Source: Omphalotus guepiniiformis (Eukaryota > Basidiomycota > Agaricomycetes > Agaricales > Omphalotaceae). From it: a stretch of DNA of 64,000 nucleotides. The translations under genes were made by a program, and so were the position numbers. How positions within the stretch are numbered: position 1 is the first letter of the stretch; each line of letters begins with the position of its first letter. The notes under the pieces were generated by a model. The model saw only the letters and a program-made list of their open reading frames with translations. It searched no databases and was not told the origin of the DNA. Below are positions 50,121 through 61,568 of the stretch, one piece after another. The stretch lies in contig JAQOOI010000062.1 of the NCBI GenBank assembly GCA_028554645.1, positions 496,001 through 560,000 of the forward strand, given 5' to 3'.

Positions 50121-51622
50121 ATGATGTCTTCCTCACTCAACAACGACTCGGACTACGGAGTTCACTCTAGTTTCTCGTTCGATATGCTTCCAGAGGAGCT
50201 AACCGAACGTATCCTCTCTCTTTGCGTATCTGCTTCTCTAACTCCTCCTCCTCCTCGTCCTTCATGGCATACCCCTAAATCCTCCCCTTCGCCGCCTTCC
50301 CCGTCATCGACATTGCCTTCAGCGCGGAGACGTCACTCGGACACCTCGTCTCTGCCAAATCCGAACGGTACCACTACATTCCAACCCCGTACCAGACTCT
50401 CACCGCTCCTAGTTTGCAAATCCTTCCAGCGAATCGCACTCCCGCATTATTACTCTACGATCCATATCAACTCTTCTAAACAAGCTTTATCGCTTCTTAA
50501 TACTCTACGAGCGAACGAACACTTTGGGACGTATGTTCGTAGGGTTTGCGTTACTGGGTTTTTTGCTGGGATTGGGGAGGTGTTGAGAGTTTGTGGGAAT
50601 GTGATTGTTTTGGATTTATCTTTGGATGCCGGCACTGTTTCGTCTGTACCTGCGCCTGTACCTGTGGGTGCTGGAGCTGGAGCTGGAGCTGGCGGTGGTA
50701 TTCCTGCTGGACCGCCGACTGCGGCTGCGGTTGAAGCGGACGGTGCGATGGTTGAATTCTGCGATGCGCTCGATGGGTTAAGGAATGTTCGACATCTCAC
50801 GTTGCGTAAACCGTCAAACGTGTATTTAACTCAGGGTCGAGTACGGTATTTTATCACAAGACTTGCTGCTACTATCGAGCGGTGGACTTTGTTGGTATGT
50901 TTGTTCAGGTGTCTTATTCGGTACCCACAGAGGAGGCTTATATGTGTGTGTTTAGGAATCGGTAGACGTGGCATTTAGAATGTCAGATGATACGCCTGCT
51001 GCGTTACTCACTTCGCCGTTAGGGCCCACACTAGTGCCTCTATCTGTCTCTGCTCCGACCACCCCTACCCCCGGTACACCATCACCGACGAAACGAGGAC
51101 CAATATCTCAACTAACATCGGCACTATCACTTGCACCCTCCCTACGCGTATTCTCCACCCACCTACCTAGTCTATGGAATGAAGCAATCCTTTGTATCTC
51201 ACGAAATCCATCGTTACAGAGGATTGTTCTAGGTGATGAACGAACTGCTTCTGTTGGTGGTGGAGTTATGCCAACGGGTCTTTATATGACCGAGGCTAAG
51301 AAACATCCTAGGTTGACGGAGTTGATTAGGGCTGGGACGTTAGTGTTTTTTTCTTTTCTTTGTTTGGTTGTGAGCGAGGGTACTGATTTGTGTTTTGCTT
51401 TGATTTAGGCCTATGGTGAGAACGAGAGCTCACACGATGGGGTATTTTGTACCCTGCCCGTATTATCGAATGGGTCAGGGATCTGGTGCGCCTTTGCATA
51501 AGGGTGAAGCGAATGGAACTTGTTCGGCTACGGAATCAGGTTCTGCGAATGCGGCTTCTTCGTCCTCCTCGCCATCATCATCAGCATCATCATCATCGTC
51601 GTCGTCTACATATTCATCATGA
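50121..51622 (+). CDS. F-box-like protein, 3' end uncertain
   Basis: The N-terminus has an F-box core, DMLPEELTERILSLCV, then a Pro/Ser-rich insertion before the LLVCKSFQRIALPHYYSTIH half: the usual helix split in fungal F-box proteins. The rest looks like a leucine-rich or solenoid region, with GAGAGAG low-complexity encoded by GGAGCT repeats near 50670. F-box proteins recruit targets to SCF ubiquitin ligases through Skp1. Introns at about 50893-50955 and 51340-51408 keep frame. After the second, the reading frame continues AGTPMVRTRAHTMG and ends in a long Ser run at 51622. A second frame over the same bases reads YPARIIEWVRDLVRLC and ends at 51707, so a further intron is possible. The start is the first of two adjacent ATGs. 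Confidence 0.65.
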
Positions 51623-52618
51623 ACGGCGATCAGTGCCGTTATTCGAGGGTGTTATGCCCTGCAGTAATTCGGTGCTGTGTTATGCGGTGCGGTTGCGGTG
51701 CGGGTGATTTTGACGCTGGCAGACGTGGATCGGAAACGAGACAGCTAGCAAGCTTGATGAGATGAGCGAGGCGAGGCGAGGCGCTGTCCGATCAATTACA
51801 GCTGGTGATCAATTACAGCTGGTGAATGTCCAGCGCTGTAGTTTTCTCGTTTGAGCTGCGTTACGCCGGCTTTTAGTCACTTCGGTTCTCTTTGCGCGGT
51901 TGGATGAAATTGTATATATGATATACCCCTTCACCTCACCGAGTCAGCAAGGTTCACTTGTGGACGTTTTCGTTCATCATCGACCCCATGCCCATGGCTA
52001 ACCTACACGCACGCACGGACACGAGCCCAGAACCCTGGTCTGGTTTAGCAACCAACTGTTGGTGCAATCCCCTTGGCTTGTCCTCATTTCCACATCGTAT
52101 TTTTGTCTCTCGTTGCATTGCATTGCATTGTTCATTCCTGGCTTTTTCATTCTCGCATTACCCCCCATCAATACACTAGGTCACGTAATACGCATACACC
52201 CCCCTCCCCTCCCCAACCTCAACAAATTTTGGTCTCACTCATATACGTACATACAGGTTTCTACTTTTACGAACGAACGGACTTGCGGTATTCTCTTTCT
52301 CTGATCTTTTTTTCTTTTTCTTTTTCCGTTCTCTGATGATGTTCGCTCTCGCTCTCGTCTGGATTCTTTCTCTTGCACTCGCACTCGCGCTTTCGCTTTT
52401 TTTCAGTTTTGGTTTTTGGTTTTGGGTACCACCCCTGCGCTTGGAGTAGGGTAGGTAGGATATAACGATAGAATTGATAGATAGAATATAAAATACGAAA
52501 TGAATTGATTTGATACCCTTACCCAATGCATGTGCATCCAGATATTCTCCACTTCCTTCTCTAGGGTTAGGGGCCCTACAAAGGTTTCTCTCACTTTCGA
52601 AAATCTTTCATTCATACG
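51623..52618. other. Intergenic, no gene seen
   Basis: A direct repeat of GATCAATTACAGCTGGTGA at about 51789-51827, pyrimidine-rich stretches around 52290-52420, and short unsupported frames. Upstream region of the propeller gene. Confidence 0.45.
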
Positions 52619-54287
52619 ATGGACACGGCCCAATCAATCCTAGGTCTCAACCTCAACCTCAACCTCACAAACCCATCATACCCAGAAAACCTCCACATCC
52701 TATCCGGTTCCTTTCGATCCATATCACTCTTCCTACTCGTATTTTCACCGATCAAACGTACACTCGAACTTGTGAAGACTATTGATGGGTTTGGTCCTCA
52801 TCAGTATTTGGGGTTGAATGAGAGAAAGGATAGGGTTTATGCTACTAGTTGGGCGGAACCGCCGGAACTTTCTAGTTGGGAGGTTGGGAGGGTTGGTGGT
52901 GGGGAGGAGGAGGTTGTGGTGGAACATATTAATAATGTACCGATAAGTAAGTCTGTCCCAGTCTGGGGTACAAATGATCATTGCAAGCAAAGACTGAGTA
53001 CCGATGGTGAACAGCTGCGACATCTTCATACGTGACAATCCCACCACCATACACACATGTATACTCTACAGGTGGACCAACGGGTGAAATACACACTATT
53101 GATCCAATAACAGGTGGATTTGGTGAAAGGGTTCAACAGTTTCTTTTTGTGGATGAGGATAAGTTGGATGAGGTTGATAAGACTCGTGTTGCGCTCGTAC
53201 GTATCCTCCTTCGTTTCGTTTCGTTTCGTTTCGTTTCGTTTCGTTGAAGCAAGTCACCCTCCCTCAACCTCCTTCCCCCCGGGGCACCTTGCAGCGCTAC
53301 GGCTCCCACGCAATAGAATTCTCAATCCCTCTATCCCTCGCGTTCATCCCAGTCCTAGGAACAAATACTATCGAAGTATACACATACCACCCTAATCACC
53401 CTACCAACCCTAACTCTCCTGGGCCTCACCCACATCTAACACACACGAAAACAACCCACTCACCCCGCGGACCCTCCGCAACCGACGGACCTCGACACCT
53501 AAAGGTCCATCCGAATGGGAAGATGGTTTATTGTATAACTGAACATTCGAATTATCTTGATGCTTATGAGGTTCGAGGATCAGGATCAGGATCAGGTACG
53601 AGTGGGGGGGATCCGGAGTTGGGGTGGGTTGGTTCGAGGGATGTTGTTCCGCGAGATTCGCGTGAGGAAGAGGAAGAGGAGGGGAAAGATGGAGAGGAAG
53701 AGGGAGGGAAAGGGGGAAAGGGAGGTGAGAGTGGGAGTGAGGAGAAGTACAGAGGCGACACGTTAATGTTAACACCATCAACACCAACACACCCAACCCC
53801 ACATACGATATGGGCAACAACGAGAGGTAAAACTGAATCTGATAAAGGGTTTATATCTGTTTTTAGGATCGACGATAGAGGGTACTTCGTTGACCCGGGT
53901 GACTCCTCGAGTGACTCGAGTGCGAGTGCGAGTGAGAGTGCGAGTGAGAGTGCGAGTGCGAGTGCGAGTGCGAGTGAGAGTGTCAGTGTGGAAAGATACG
54001 AAACTCCAACTTCGGGAGGAAAAGCTCATGCGATTGATTTATATCCCAAGACGACTTCGGACTCGGAGTTGGAAGGAGCTGTTTGGATTCTTCTCACTGA
54101 TGATTCGGATTATGCGGCTACCTCTAGAGTCGGAGTCGGAGTCGGAGGGGGAGGAGGAGCAGTGAGAGTTTTGGAATGGGATGGCTGGGGTACTGGGGGT
54201 ATTAGAGAGGTTGTTGGGTGGCCTGAACCTGGGAGTTTGGAGATTGAGAAAATTCGGGGCGCTAGTCATGCTGTGTGGTTGGATTAG
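52619..54287 (+). CDS. Carboxymuconate cyclase-like lactonase, seven-bladed propeller
   Basis: Resembles fungal 3-carboxy-cis,cis-muconate lactonizing enzyme, which closes carboxymuconate in the protocatechuate branch of the beta-ketoadipate pathway. Supporting landmarks: GPTGEIHTIDP, HAIEFSIPLSLAFIPV, GPRHLKVHPNGKMVYCITE, and the C-terminal block TPTSGGKAHAID, WILLTDD, ending HAVWLD, which matches the family's last blades. Two surface loops are swollen by low complexity: a Glu/Gly/Lys-rich stretch near 53640-53750 and a Ser/Ala/Glu run near 53910-53990. Two introns are evident (around 52950-53070 and 53198-53294); the second starts next to a TCGTT repeat. Substrate assignment is at family level. 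Confidence 0.72.
53211..53245 (+). repeat. (TCGTT)7 repeat in an intron
   Basis: Seven perfect units, about 12 bases after the intron donor of the propeller gene. Confidence 0.9.
53918..53985 (+). repeat. GAGTGC/GAGTGA hexanucleotide array, coding
   Basis: About eleven six-base units encoding alternating Ser with Ala or Glu inside the propeller protein. Length change in whole units would keep frame. Confidence 0.8.
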
Positions 54288-54687
54288 CTTGAAGTTGTAG
54301 AGTTCTTAGTTTTTTAGTGGTGCCTCTACACGTGTGATCAAGCTCAAGCAGGCCCGGTTGTCTAAATACTAATTGCCTCAGTGGTTTGTAAATTTCAGTT
54401 GTAAGTAGATAGAATAGGCCCCTACATAGGACGAGTACCCTTGTGATACATAACATACAGTATGTACAACAACAGCTTTTAGTGCCTACATATACCAATA
54501 CACAAGGAGAAAGTATCATATCAAATCCTACTAAAAAATACACTCCGAGTCCCTGATACCTACCTACATTCCATCGCTTCCAATAGCAACTTGAAGATCC
54601 TGATCCTTCTTACTACTTACACACGAACCACTACCAAATCAAATCAAATCAAATCAACCAGTGCTCGTCCTATTCCCCTCCGAGGAG
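54288..54687. other. Intergenic between convergent genes
   Basis: Holds both 3' ends and a short AAATC repeat around 54635-54657. No gene seen. Confidence 0.5.
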
Positions 54688-56729
54688 TCAACGCATCGAA
54701 CGGGCCAACCCAAAAAGTTCCAAAAAGAACGGAACGACCCTCGGCTCCCTACATTCCCTCTCTATATCACCCACTACGAGCTCAAGCTGCTCGCGCTTTG
54801 ATCGTTCCTCAGCGAGCAATGATTCGGCTTGAGATAGTTGGTATTGGAGGTCTGTGAGGGTGGTCCGACGTGTTAGTGTTGATGGATGTTAAGTGTGGAT
54901 GGGATATGATGAGAGGGGAGAAGATATGATGAGAGGGTAGACTCGGAAGACGTACCGATAAGTTCAAGTTCAAGTTCACTGGTTGCACCCCCGCCCACGC
55001 CGGGGCCCACGGTGCTAGTAGACCCAACATTAAGAAACATCAACAACTTTCTCTCTCTCTCTAAAGTCCTAGCCCTAGATGAAGCAGCAACAACCTCTCG
55101 TCTCGTATCCCAAAATTCTCTCGTCAATCTTCTTATTTCATCCGCATCCGCATTTACATTCGAGCCCCGAGTCCGAGTTTCTATCTGTGTTTCCGAGTCG
55201 ATGTGGGTTTCGCCGCTTGGTCCCGGAGGTGCTGAAGCTGCCAGTGGATGTACCGAGGCAGAAGTAGAAGTAGAAACAGAAGCCTGAGGATAACTCGGAA
55301 CCCGAGGGGAATTCGGTGTCGTAGTATCGATTCCCGAATCATACCTCAGCATAACGCGGTCATCATACGACGGAAGTAACAACGGCCGCCTCTGAGGTCG
55401 GGGTGGTGTCAAACTCGGAGGTGGTGTTGTTGTTGTTGTCTGGGTATACGTATACGTATACGGCGGAGGAGGAGGTATCTCGGGGAGAAATACTGGGTGT
55501 GGAGGTAGGGGTATATCAATTACTGATGGTGAGCGAAAGTTGGAGTTGGAGTTGGAGTAGGAGTTGGAGTAGGAAGGTGAGTGTGGAGGTGAGTGTGGAG
55601 GTGAATCATCACGGTATTGTGCGTGAATCTCATCAAGTCTAGATTGAATAGCTTCGATAGTGGTTACTTGTGGTGCTTGTACTTGTTGTGCCTGTAAGTT
55701 TGAAGCTTCGGAACGTCCGACCCCGGGCCGCTTCCGATTCCGAGTACTAGCACTAGTTCTAGCCTGGGAGCTAATAAGACTCGACGAATCAGATTCAGAA
55801 GATGATTCTGACGAGTCTACCCTCCGACCACGACTACGGCTACTACTGCCTCTGCCTCTGCCTCCGCGTCTTCGTCTTCTGTCATCGTGATGTGGATGTG
55901 TACTAGACGAAATACTACGCCCTCGAGTTGACTCGGACTTTCGTTTAGCATGAGGAACCGGGGATCTACGTCGCACAGGTGACCTCCTAGTCCTCGACCT
56001 CGACCTCGAAGAACGTGTAGATCGCTTCGTGGAAGACATCGACTCGTCCGCGGAAGTTCGGAACGATGATCGTCGTTCACGCTCACGCGCACGCGGCGCA
56101 CGTCGTCTCGAATCCGGACTTCGACTAGATGTACGACGACGACGTTTTGAACCTATTTTGACGGGGTATGCGTTTGATGTCGACCTTTGCCTTTGTTCTG
56201 GACGTGGACGTGGACGTATAGAACTTTGGGGGGGTAAGCCGGAATTGGAACTGGAATTGGAATTGGAACTAGGCGTTTCTTCCATCGAGACTTTTATTCT
56301 TCGTTGGGGAAATAACGCGTAACGAGTTAGTGAGGCTTGAATATAAGACAACATCAAAAACCCACATTTCACAATTCCTCTTCGTTATCCGAATATGTTC
56401 CGCATCATCTTGAAGTCGAATCACAGAATCAACAATATTCCACAGCGGCTGCACCCACACAATTCAATAATCAGTACTCTCCCAGAAAACACCACTAGCA
56501 CTAAGCCTTGATTCCCCCTCACCGAATACCTCTTCGTCCTCCAAAAAAACGAAATACAATCTCTATCCGAGTCTCTCATAGGTGGATGAATATTAGCCTC
56601 GGGAGGATGAGGTAACTTCATTTGATCTAAAATCTTTCGCAAGCTACTCGCCATCATCTTTTGGGGCATGTTGAATAGCACAAGAGCTTTCTCTTTGGTG
56701 AATTTGATGTGGACTGTGAGGTCGAGCAT
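54688..56729 (-). CDS. Arg/Ser-rich protein with C-terminal coiled coil, hypothetical
   Basis: I do not recognise a family. A four-exon model (56729-56523, 56448-56373, 56290-54956, 54851-54688) is in phase and gives 593 residues. The first two exons are ordered and basic (KMMASSLRKILDQMK, then FFWRTKRYS and IRLQDDAEHIRITKRN). The large third exon is an Arg/Ser-rich region like SR splicing factors (RSSRSRSRTRRS) with GGRGRG repeats, then Pro/Thr/Tyr-rich disorder. A coiled coil forms at the end of exon 3 (DEIRRLTREFWDTRREV) and continues in exon 4 (LSQAESLLAEERSKREQLE). A nuclear RNA-related role is only a guess. The second intron has a CACTAAC branch-like word. Alternatively exon 3 starts a separate gene at the ATG at 56285. 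Confidence 0.55.
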
Positions 56730-57350
56730 CGTGGGCATGGGCATGGGCGGGGCTTGATGGACTCGGAATGTATGTAGACTTGGGTGGTGGTTGGTGGTTG
56801 GTGGTGGTGGTGGTAGGAACCAGTCAAGGGGGTATAACATGGGGGATTGAGCGGAATGGTACCTAGCATATATACATGATATAAGTATGCTGGAATATGT
56901 ACGGCACCCACGGCACATAAGGAAGAAGTGATGAAGTGCCATGCCATGCCATTCCTCGAGGCCTTGATCTATCAATAAAACATTCAAACAATCAAGAAAA
57001 ACAAGAAGAAAAACAAGAAAAAGTTCAATGAGAACAGGAAAACCGAGTTTGACGCCCACAACTAAAAAGATCTTTAAATTTCAATCATGATCAATGTCAT
57101 ATACATTGCCAAGAGATTCGAATTCAGAACCCATGCTTCTTGCGAATGCGAATAGATACAATGCGGAACATACTAAGAAGATAAAACAAACAATACATTG
57201 AATGACATTTATCCGAAAGTCGTCGAAGGGGATACATGCTCGTGCTGAAACCCGACAGATCAGAAACCGTCGACTAAACAACACGAATTCCCTCACCAAA
57301 AAACAAACGAAAGAACGAACGAACGAACTGCTGCGCTAGGCAGGAGTAAA
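56730..57350. other. Intergenic, no confident gene
   Basis: Upstream of the Arg/Ser-rich gene and downstream of GLE1. The frame of its first exon extends upstream with a hydrophobic stretch near 57010-57040, but this lacks support. Confidence 0.4.
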
Positions 57351-59578
57351 CTATCTACCACCCTTCATAATATTCTCCACTTCCAACTTCACCCTCGCAC
57401 GAGCCGCAAGTCCCTCTGGCGTAGTCCCACCAATCAACTTCCCATTCCCTAACCCATCAATCGTTCCTTGATATACAAGTCCAAGTACTTTGACGAACTG
57501 TTGACCCCATATATCTTTAGCTTCTGCTCCTAATACTTCAAGAGCCACTACAAAAGAGACGAAATTCGTTTCATAATTTTTAAGTCACACGGGAACGAAA
57601 GAAAAGTCTGACTCACCATGAAGCACCTCCGCACCCGTGGACGTAGCCAAAAGTTCCTTCTCCCCTACCAACCTCGCAATCCAAATCCAAAACCTAGGTA
57701 ACTGCCACATCCCCTTCAACGGTCCACGCCCAGGTCTAATCTTCAATACTTCAAAATAAACCCTCATAACACCCATAACCCTCATACTATACTGTGACTC
57801 TGCTTCCATCCCACCCTCACGATACCCCATCATCATCTTCATCTCCCGCGTAGCATTCCCCGTAGCAGTCCCCCAAGGTCTCCCATCAAAATCCCTCATT
57901 GGTAACACACAAGGAATCAACCAACTCCCAACCCTCTGAACCATCTTCGCAAACAAAACCTCCGGAAACCCTTCAAGTGTTTCTAAACAATTAAACGTAG
58001 TCCTAGCAAGTGGAATCGCTGAGCGTTTTTCAGCTGTCGTTTCGGTTTCGGCTTGGAGGATTATGGCTTTTGATAGGGCTGAGAGGAGGGAGGTGTAGAT
58101 TGGTGAGGGGTGTGGTGGGGAGGTTGAGGGACGGAGGATTGATATTAGTTGGGTGGACTAGGGTGCGTGAAGGATGGGTGAGTGGTTGTAGGTGGTATAA
58201 ATGAGAAATGGGGGGGGGGGGACTCACGATATTGTTGATGGACTCTGGGTCATTGGTTAATTGACCAATCTTGGCTCTAATCGACCTTCGACCCGCTCCA
58301 AGTATAGGTTTCATTTCCTTGTTCGCCTTGACGAACCTAGTCCCTTGTGTTTTCGTTATCTGCAAGAAGAATTAATAGAGCCACTCAGAGCGAGAGAAAG
58401 AGAGAGGCTTTCTTACATTCAAATTCTTCCTCGCAGCTATCCAATCCTGTTCAGGCGTACTCAAATTCATCTCCTTCCTAGCCTTCTCCTCCGCTTTCAA
58501 CTTCTCACTCCTCTCCCTCACCTCTCTCTCCTTAACTTCCCTCTCCTCTCTTTCCTTCCTATCCTCTTCCTCCTTCTTCACCCTCGCCTCTTCTTCCTCT
58601 CGTCTCTTCTTCTCTTCCGCCTCTTTCCTCTCTAGTTCCTCTACCCTCTTCCTCTCCTCTTCCGCCTTCTTCCTCTTTTCCTCTTCCTCTCGTACCCTTC
58701 TCTCCAGCTCAACCCTCTCCAACTCCTTATCCTGATCAATCTTTATCCCCATCTCAACCCTTTCCCATAACTTCTGATCACGCATCCTCAACCTCTCACG
58801 CAAAACCTGCTCATCCTGCTGCTGCTTAATCCTCAGAGCTTCTAAGACCCTACTTATCTCCATCGCATCATGCTTGTATTTTTCAGCTAGACGTCTAGAT
58901 TCTTCACGTTGTTGTTGTTTTTGAAGTTGTTGGAACTTTGCTTGTGATTCTTGATGTTCTTTTCGTGCGGTTTTCTGGTGTGGGTAGTGTTAGTGCTTTT
59001 TTATTAGCAAAGAGGGGGGGGGGGAGGCATGGGGTAGGAGTTTGGGTATTTATTTGAAGCGTACCAGAGAATCTTTCCTCATTTCTTTCTCCCATTCTTC
59101 GTATGGATCATGATGTCGTGTTCGTAATCGTACAGCAGCGATAGTATCTTCGATGTAATTTTGCTCCCTCGTGGACCGTGAGGAAAGTCTAGTTGGTTTT
59201 CTAGTTTAAAAACACGTTGCATTAGGGATCAGCATGAGGGAAGGGAAGGCCATTGGAGAGATAATACCCACGGGGTAGATACTGGAATTTCAGATTCTGA
59301 ACCATAACAGAACGAATCCGAATCCGAATCCGAATTTGAAGAGCTTGGTATTGAGTCCCCTAAATCAGAATCATACTCCGAGTTCGAGTCGGATTCTGAA
59401 GATGAGTTGAGTCCAAAGGTGGATGAATGTCGTCTCTTGTGTACCGGGGGGGAGGTTTTCTTTCGTGGTTTTGACCTTATGATAGCTTCAATTCAAGTAC
59501 GAAGGGAGCGAACGAGGAATACTACACTTACCTTCTAACAGGCGAAGGAGACACAGAGCGTGGCGCACTGAATCGCAT
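57351..59578 (-). CDS. GLE1: GLE1, mRNA export factor
   Basis: Gle1 sits on the cytoplasmic face of the nuclear pore. With inositol hexakisphosphate it activates the DEAD-box ATPase Dbp5 to release exported mRNA. The order here is family-like: a short N-terminal exon, a Ser/Asp-rich acidic stretch (SDSDSDSDS, near 59320), a long Glu/Lys/Arg coiled coil (58380-58880), then the helical GLE1 domain. The domain includes RRSIRAKIGQLTNDPESINN (58270-58330), VLFAKMVQRVGSWLIPCVLP (57900-57960), a Met-rich MRVYFEVLKIRPG segment, and a C-terminal end, KDIWGQQFVKVLGL. The length, roughly 600 residues, fits. The start is the ATG at 59578. Introns include two with sense-strand C runs. Confidence 0.85.
58210..58221 (-). 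repeat. C12 run directly after a GLE1 intron donor
   Basis: On the sense (minus) strand the intron starts gtgagt and continues straight into twelve C residues. Confidence 0.85.
59014..59024 (-). repeat. C11 run in a second GLE1 intron
   Basis: Eleven C residues on the sense strand, inside the intron between the exons encoding EMRKDSL and KTARKEHQE. Confidence 0.8.
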
Positions 59579-60169
59579 GGTTCAGAGGGGTTATCCGGGG
59601 TACAAAGTTCAGAGATACGAGGCTTGCCAGTGAAGAGCAAGAAGTTCGTATGTGTATGCTTAGATCTGTGTATAAAACCGTGCGTAGTGAAAGGGAAACA
59701 CGTCTGGAAGCAGGGTCTTCCAGCGGCAAACACAGTAGGTTCAGTTCTAAACTGAGGATATATGTGACCACTGAATGTCACGTATGGTATTTAGGAGGTG
59801 ACAGGAAGGTCATGTGGTCTCGATGATGACTCATCACAATTCCTTCCACTCTTAGCGGAGGTCGTGAATTTGGATTTCGTTGGTGCTCTAACTTAAATTC
59901 CGGATGACCATAATTCTCTGCTCTAGTACTGTACCTGTGGAATCTAGTAGGCTATCGAGACGGTCGTGCGTACTGTGCTCCCCTCGCTGCTCGATGAGAG
60001 AATTCAGCCTAGCTTTGGCCTAGCTATGAAACTGCTCAATTTGAGCAACAGCGGTATACGGCGGCTGCGCAAAATAATGGCATCCTCATGATGAGATAAG
60101 AATTTCACCGATACGAATACAAGGAACGAAGAGCAAACAACAAGTGACTAACAACCCCTTCTTCGACAT
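59579..60169. other. Intergenic, no gene seen
   Basis: Between the stop of the proteasome gene and the start of GLE1, both on the minus strand; it should hold the GLE1 promoter. No clear TATA box. Confidence 0.5.
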
Positions 60170-60891
60170 CTACAGTTCCACTTCTCTTACACCATCCTTG
60201 TCCACAATCTTCACTTTGTATTTCCCAGGGCTAACGACTAATCGCTTGGACACTTCATCAATGCATCGCTTGAGGGTGGCGAGACCTTCTTCTAAGGATG
60301 CTTCGGGGTTGTGGTATCTAACAGACAGGGACAGGAAATCAACACAAGAAAGAAAGAAAAAGATTTCTCGAAGGATACATCGACATATCGATCAAGTAAA
60401 CTCAGAGCAAAGTAACTTCCATAACCATGAGCACCAAACGGCACTTCTGTCATTGTTCCGAGATAGTCCACCCAGTACAAATGCGGGTCATGCGTAGCCG
60501 TATCGTATCCTCCCAATAGAAGATTCACAGAATACGGTTTACGCGAACGAAGTGATTGAGCGAGAGCACGACGAATCCATGACGCGGCAGCCGATGGTCG
60601 AAGAGCATACGTATTACGAATCTGATACAAACGAATATTGCGCTCGACGTATTCTGCGAATTGGATGGTATCACCTATACCCCAATGGTTGGTAAGTTGC
60701 AAGGACAAAGACATAGGACATATGGAAAGAAAATTCGTACCTGGCTCGCCAGAGTAAGCCATGAGTAAATGAGAGCTGAGTGTTTTGATTTTATCCTCGT
60801 CGATTTTCATTTTAACGATGGATCGAGCAGCGGTAGTGTCGGCGGCTATGATAACATAGCCTTTTCCTGTCAAGGCGAAAGAGCACTCCAT
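60170..60891 (-). CDS. PRE1: 20S proteasome subunit beta-4 (PSMB2/Pre1 type)
   Basis: A structural, non-catalytic beta subunit of the 20S core. It begins MECSFALTGKGYVIIAAD with no propeptide and no catalytic Thr, as expected for beta-4. Family blocks follow: SHLLMAYSGEPG/DTIQFAEY across an intron near 60675-60740, NIRLYQIRNTYALRP, LRSRKPYSVNLLLGGYD, YWVDYLGTMTEVPFGAHGYG, and a C-terminal strand KVKIVDKDGVREVEL. Two introns restore the frame. Length is about 200 residues, as usual for this subunit. The start is the ATG at 60891. Confidence 0.95.
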
Positions 60892-61568
60892 GGTTGCTTG
60901 TGATGAGATTTAGAACTCTGGGAGGTATGGGTTATGGAGGAGTTACGCGTCGTGTTAACCCTAGATGAGACCAAATCACGTTTCTAACCCTAACGACTGA
61001 TGGGGCGTCGCCCCCTGCTTGATAGTTTTCATCAAGCCAAGGCTGCAACTCCTCTCAGTTGATACTACTTCCGTTGATGCGTTTACTCAATGCTCCTACT
61101 GAACAGCATCCATCTTGTTTCCAGCTTCACGGTCATCAGCAAGAGTGCTCGGCGTCGCTCAAGGGCTAGAATTCGGAAAACGGTGGATTAACTGGACCAA
61201 CTGATTTACTTCTCCGTATACCATGCAAGTGGCTCAAAAAATCCATCAGTGGCTTTGTGTTGTTTAACATAGCCTTTCGGACAGACAGAGACAATACCTC
61301 GGAGGTTGTACAATTGTGGACAATGGGCCATTCTCATTATAGAACAAGCGCTCGGGGGCTCCCATTTCATATAAAGGCCCTACTTGGTAACCCTCAAGGA
61401 CCTCAAATCGCCCCCTTGGACATATCATTTGGATACTGGTCGTGAGCCGTGCTCATCGTTTTCCTCGGTCCCTCTTTACACATATCCATATCCACTCTCT
61501 GCTATTTTCTATCTTCAGTCTACCCAACTTTCCTTTTACCAACATCTCTTTCCCTCATTTAAATCAAT
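60892..61568. other. Divergent promoter region
   Basis: Between the proteasome gene (minus) and the second propeller gene (plus). A TATAAAG word lies at 61370-61376, 193 bases before the plus-strand ATG, so it may serve a long leader. No gene seen. Confidence 0.45.

Noticed and set aside
60971..61000. CTAACCCTAAC telomere-like word
   Set aside because: Only about two units; no array and no other sign of a chromosome end.
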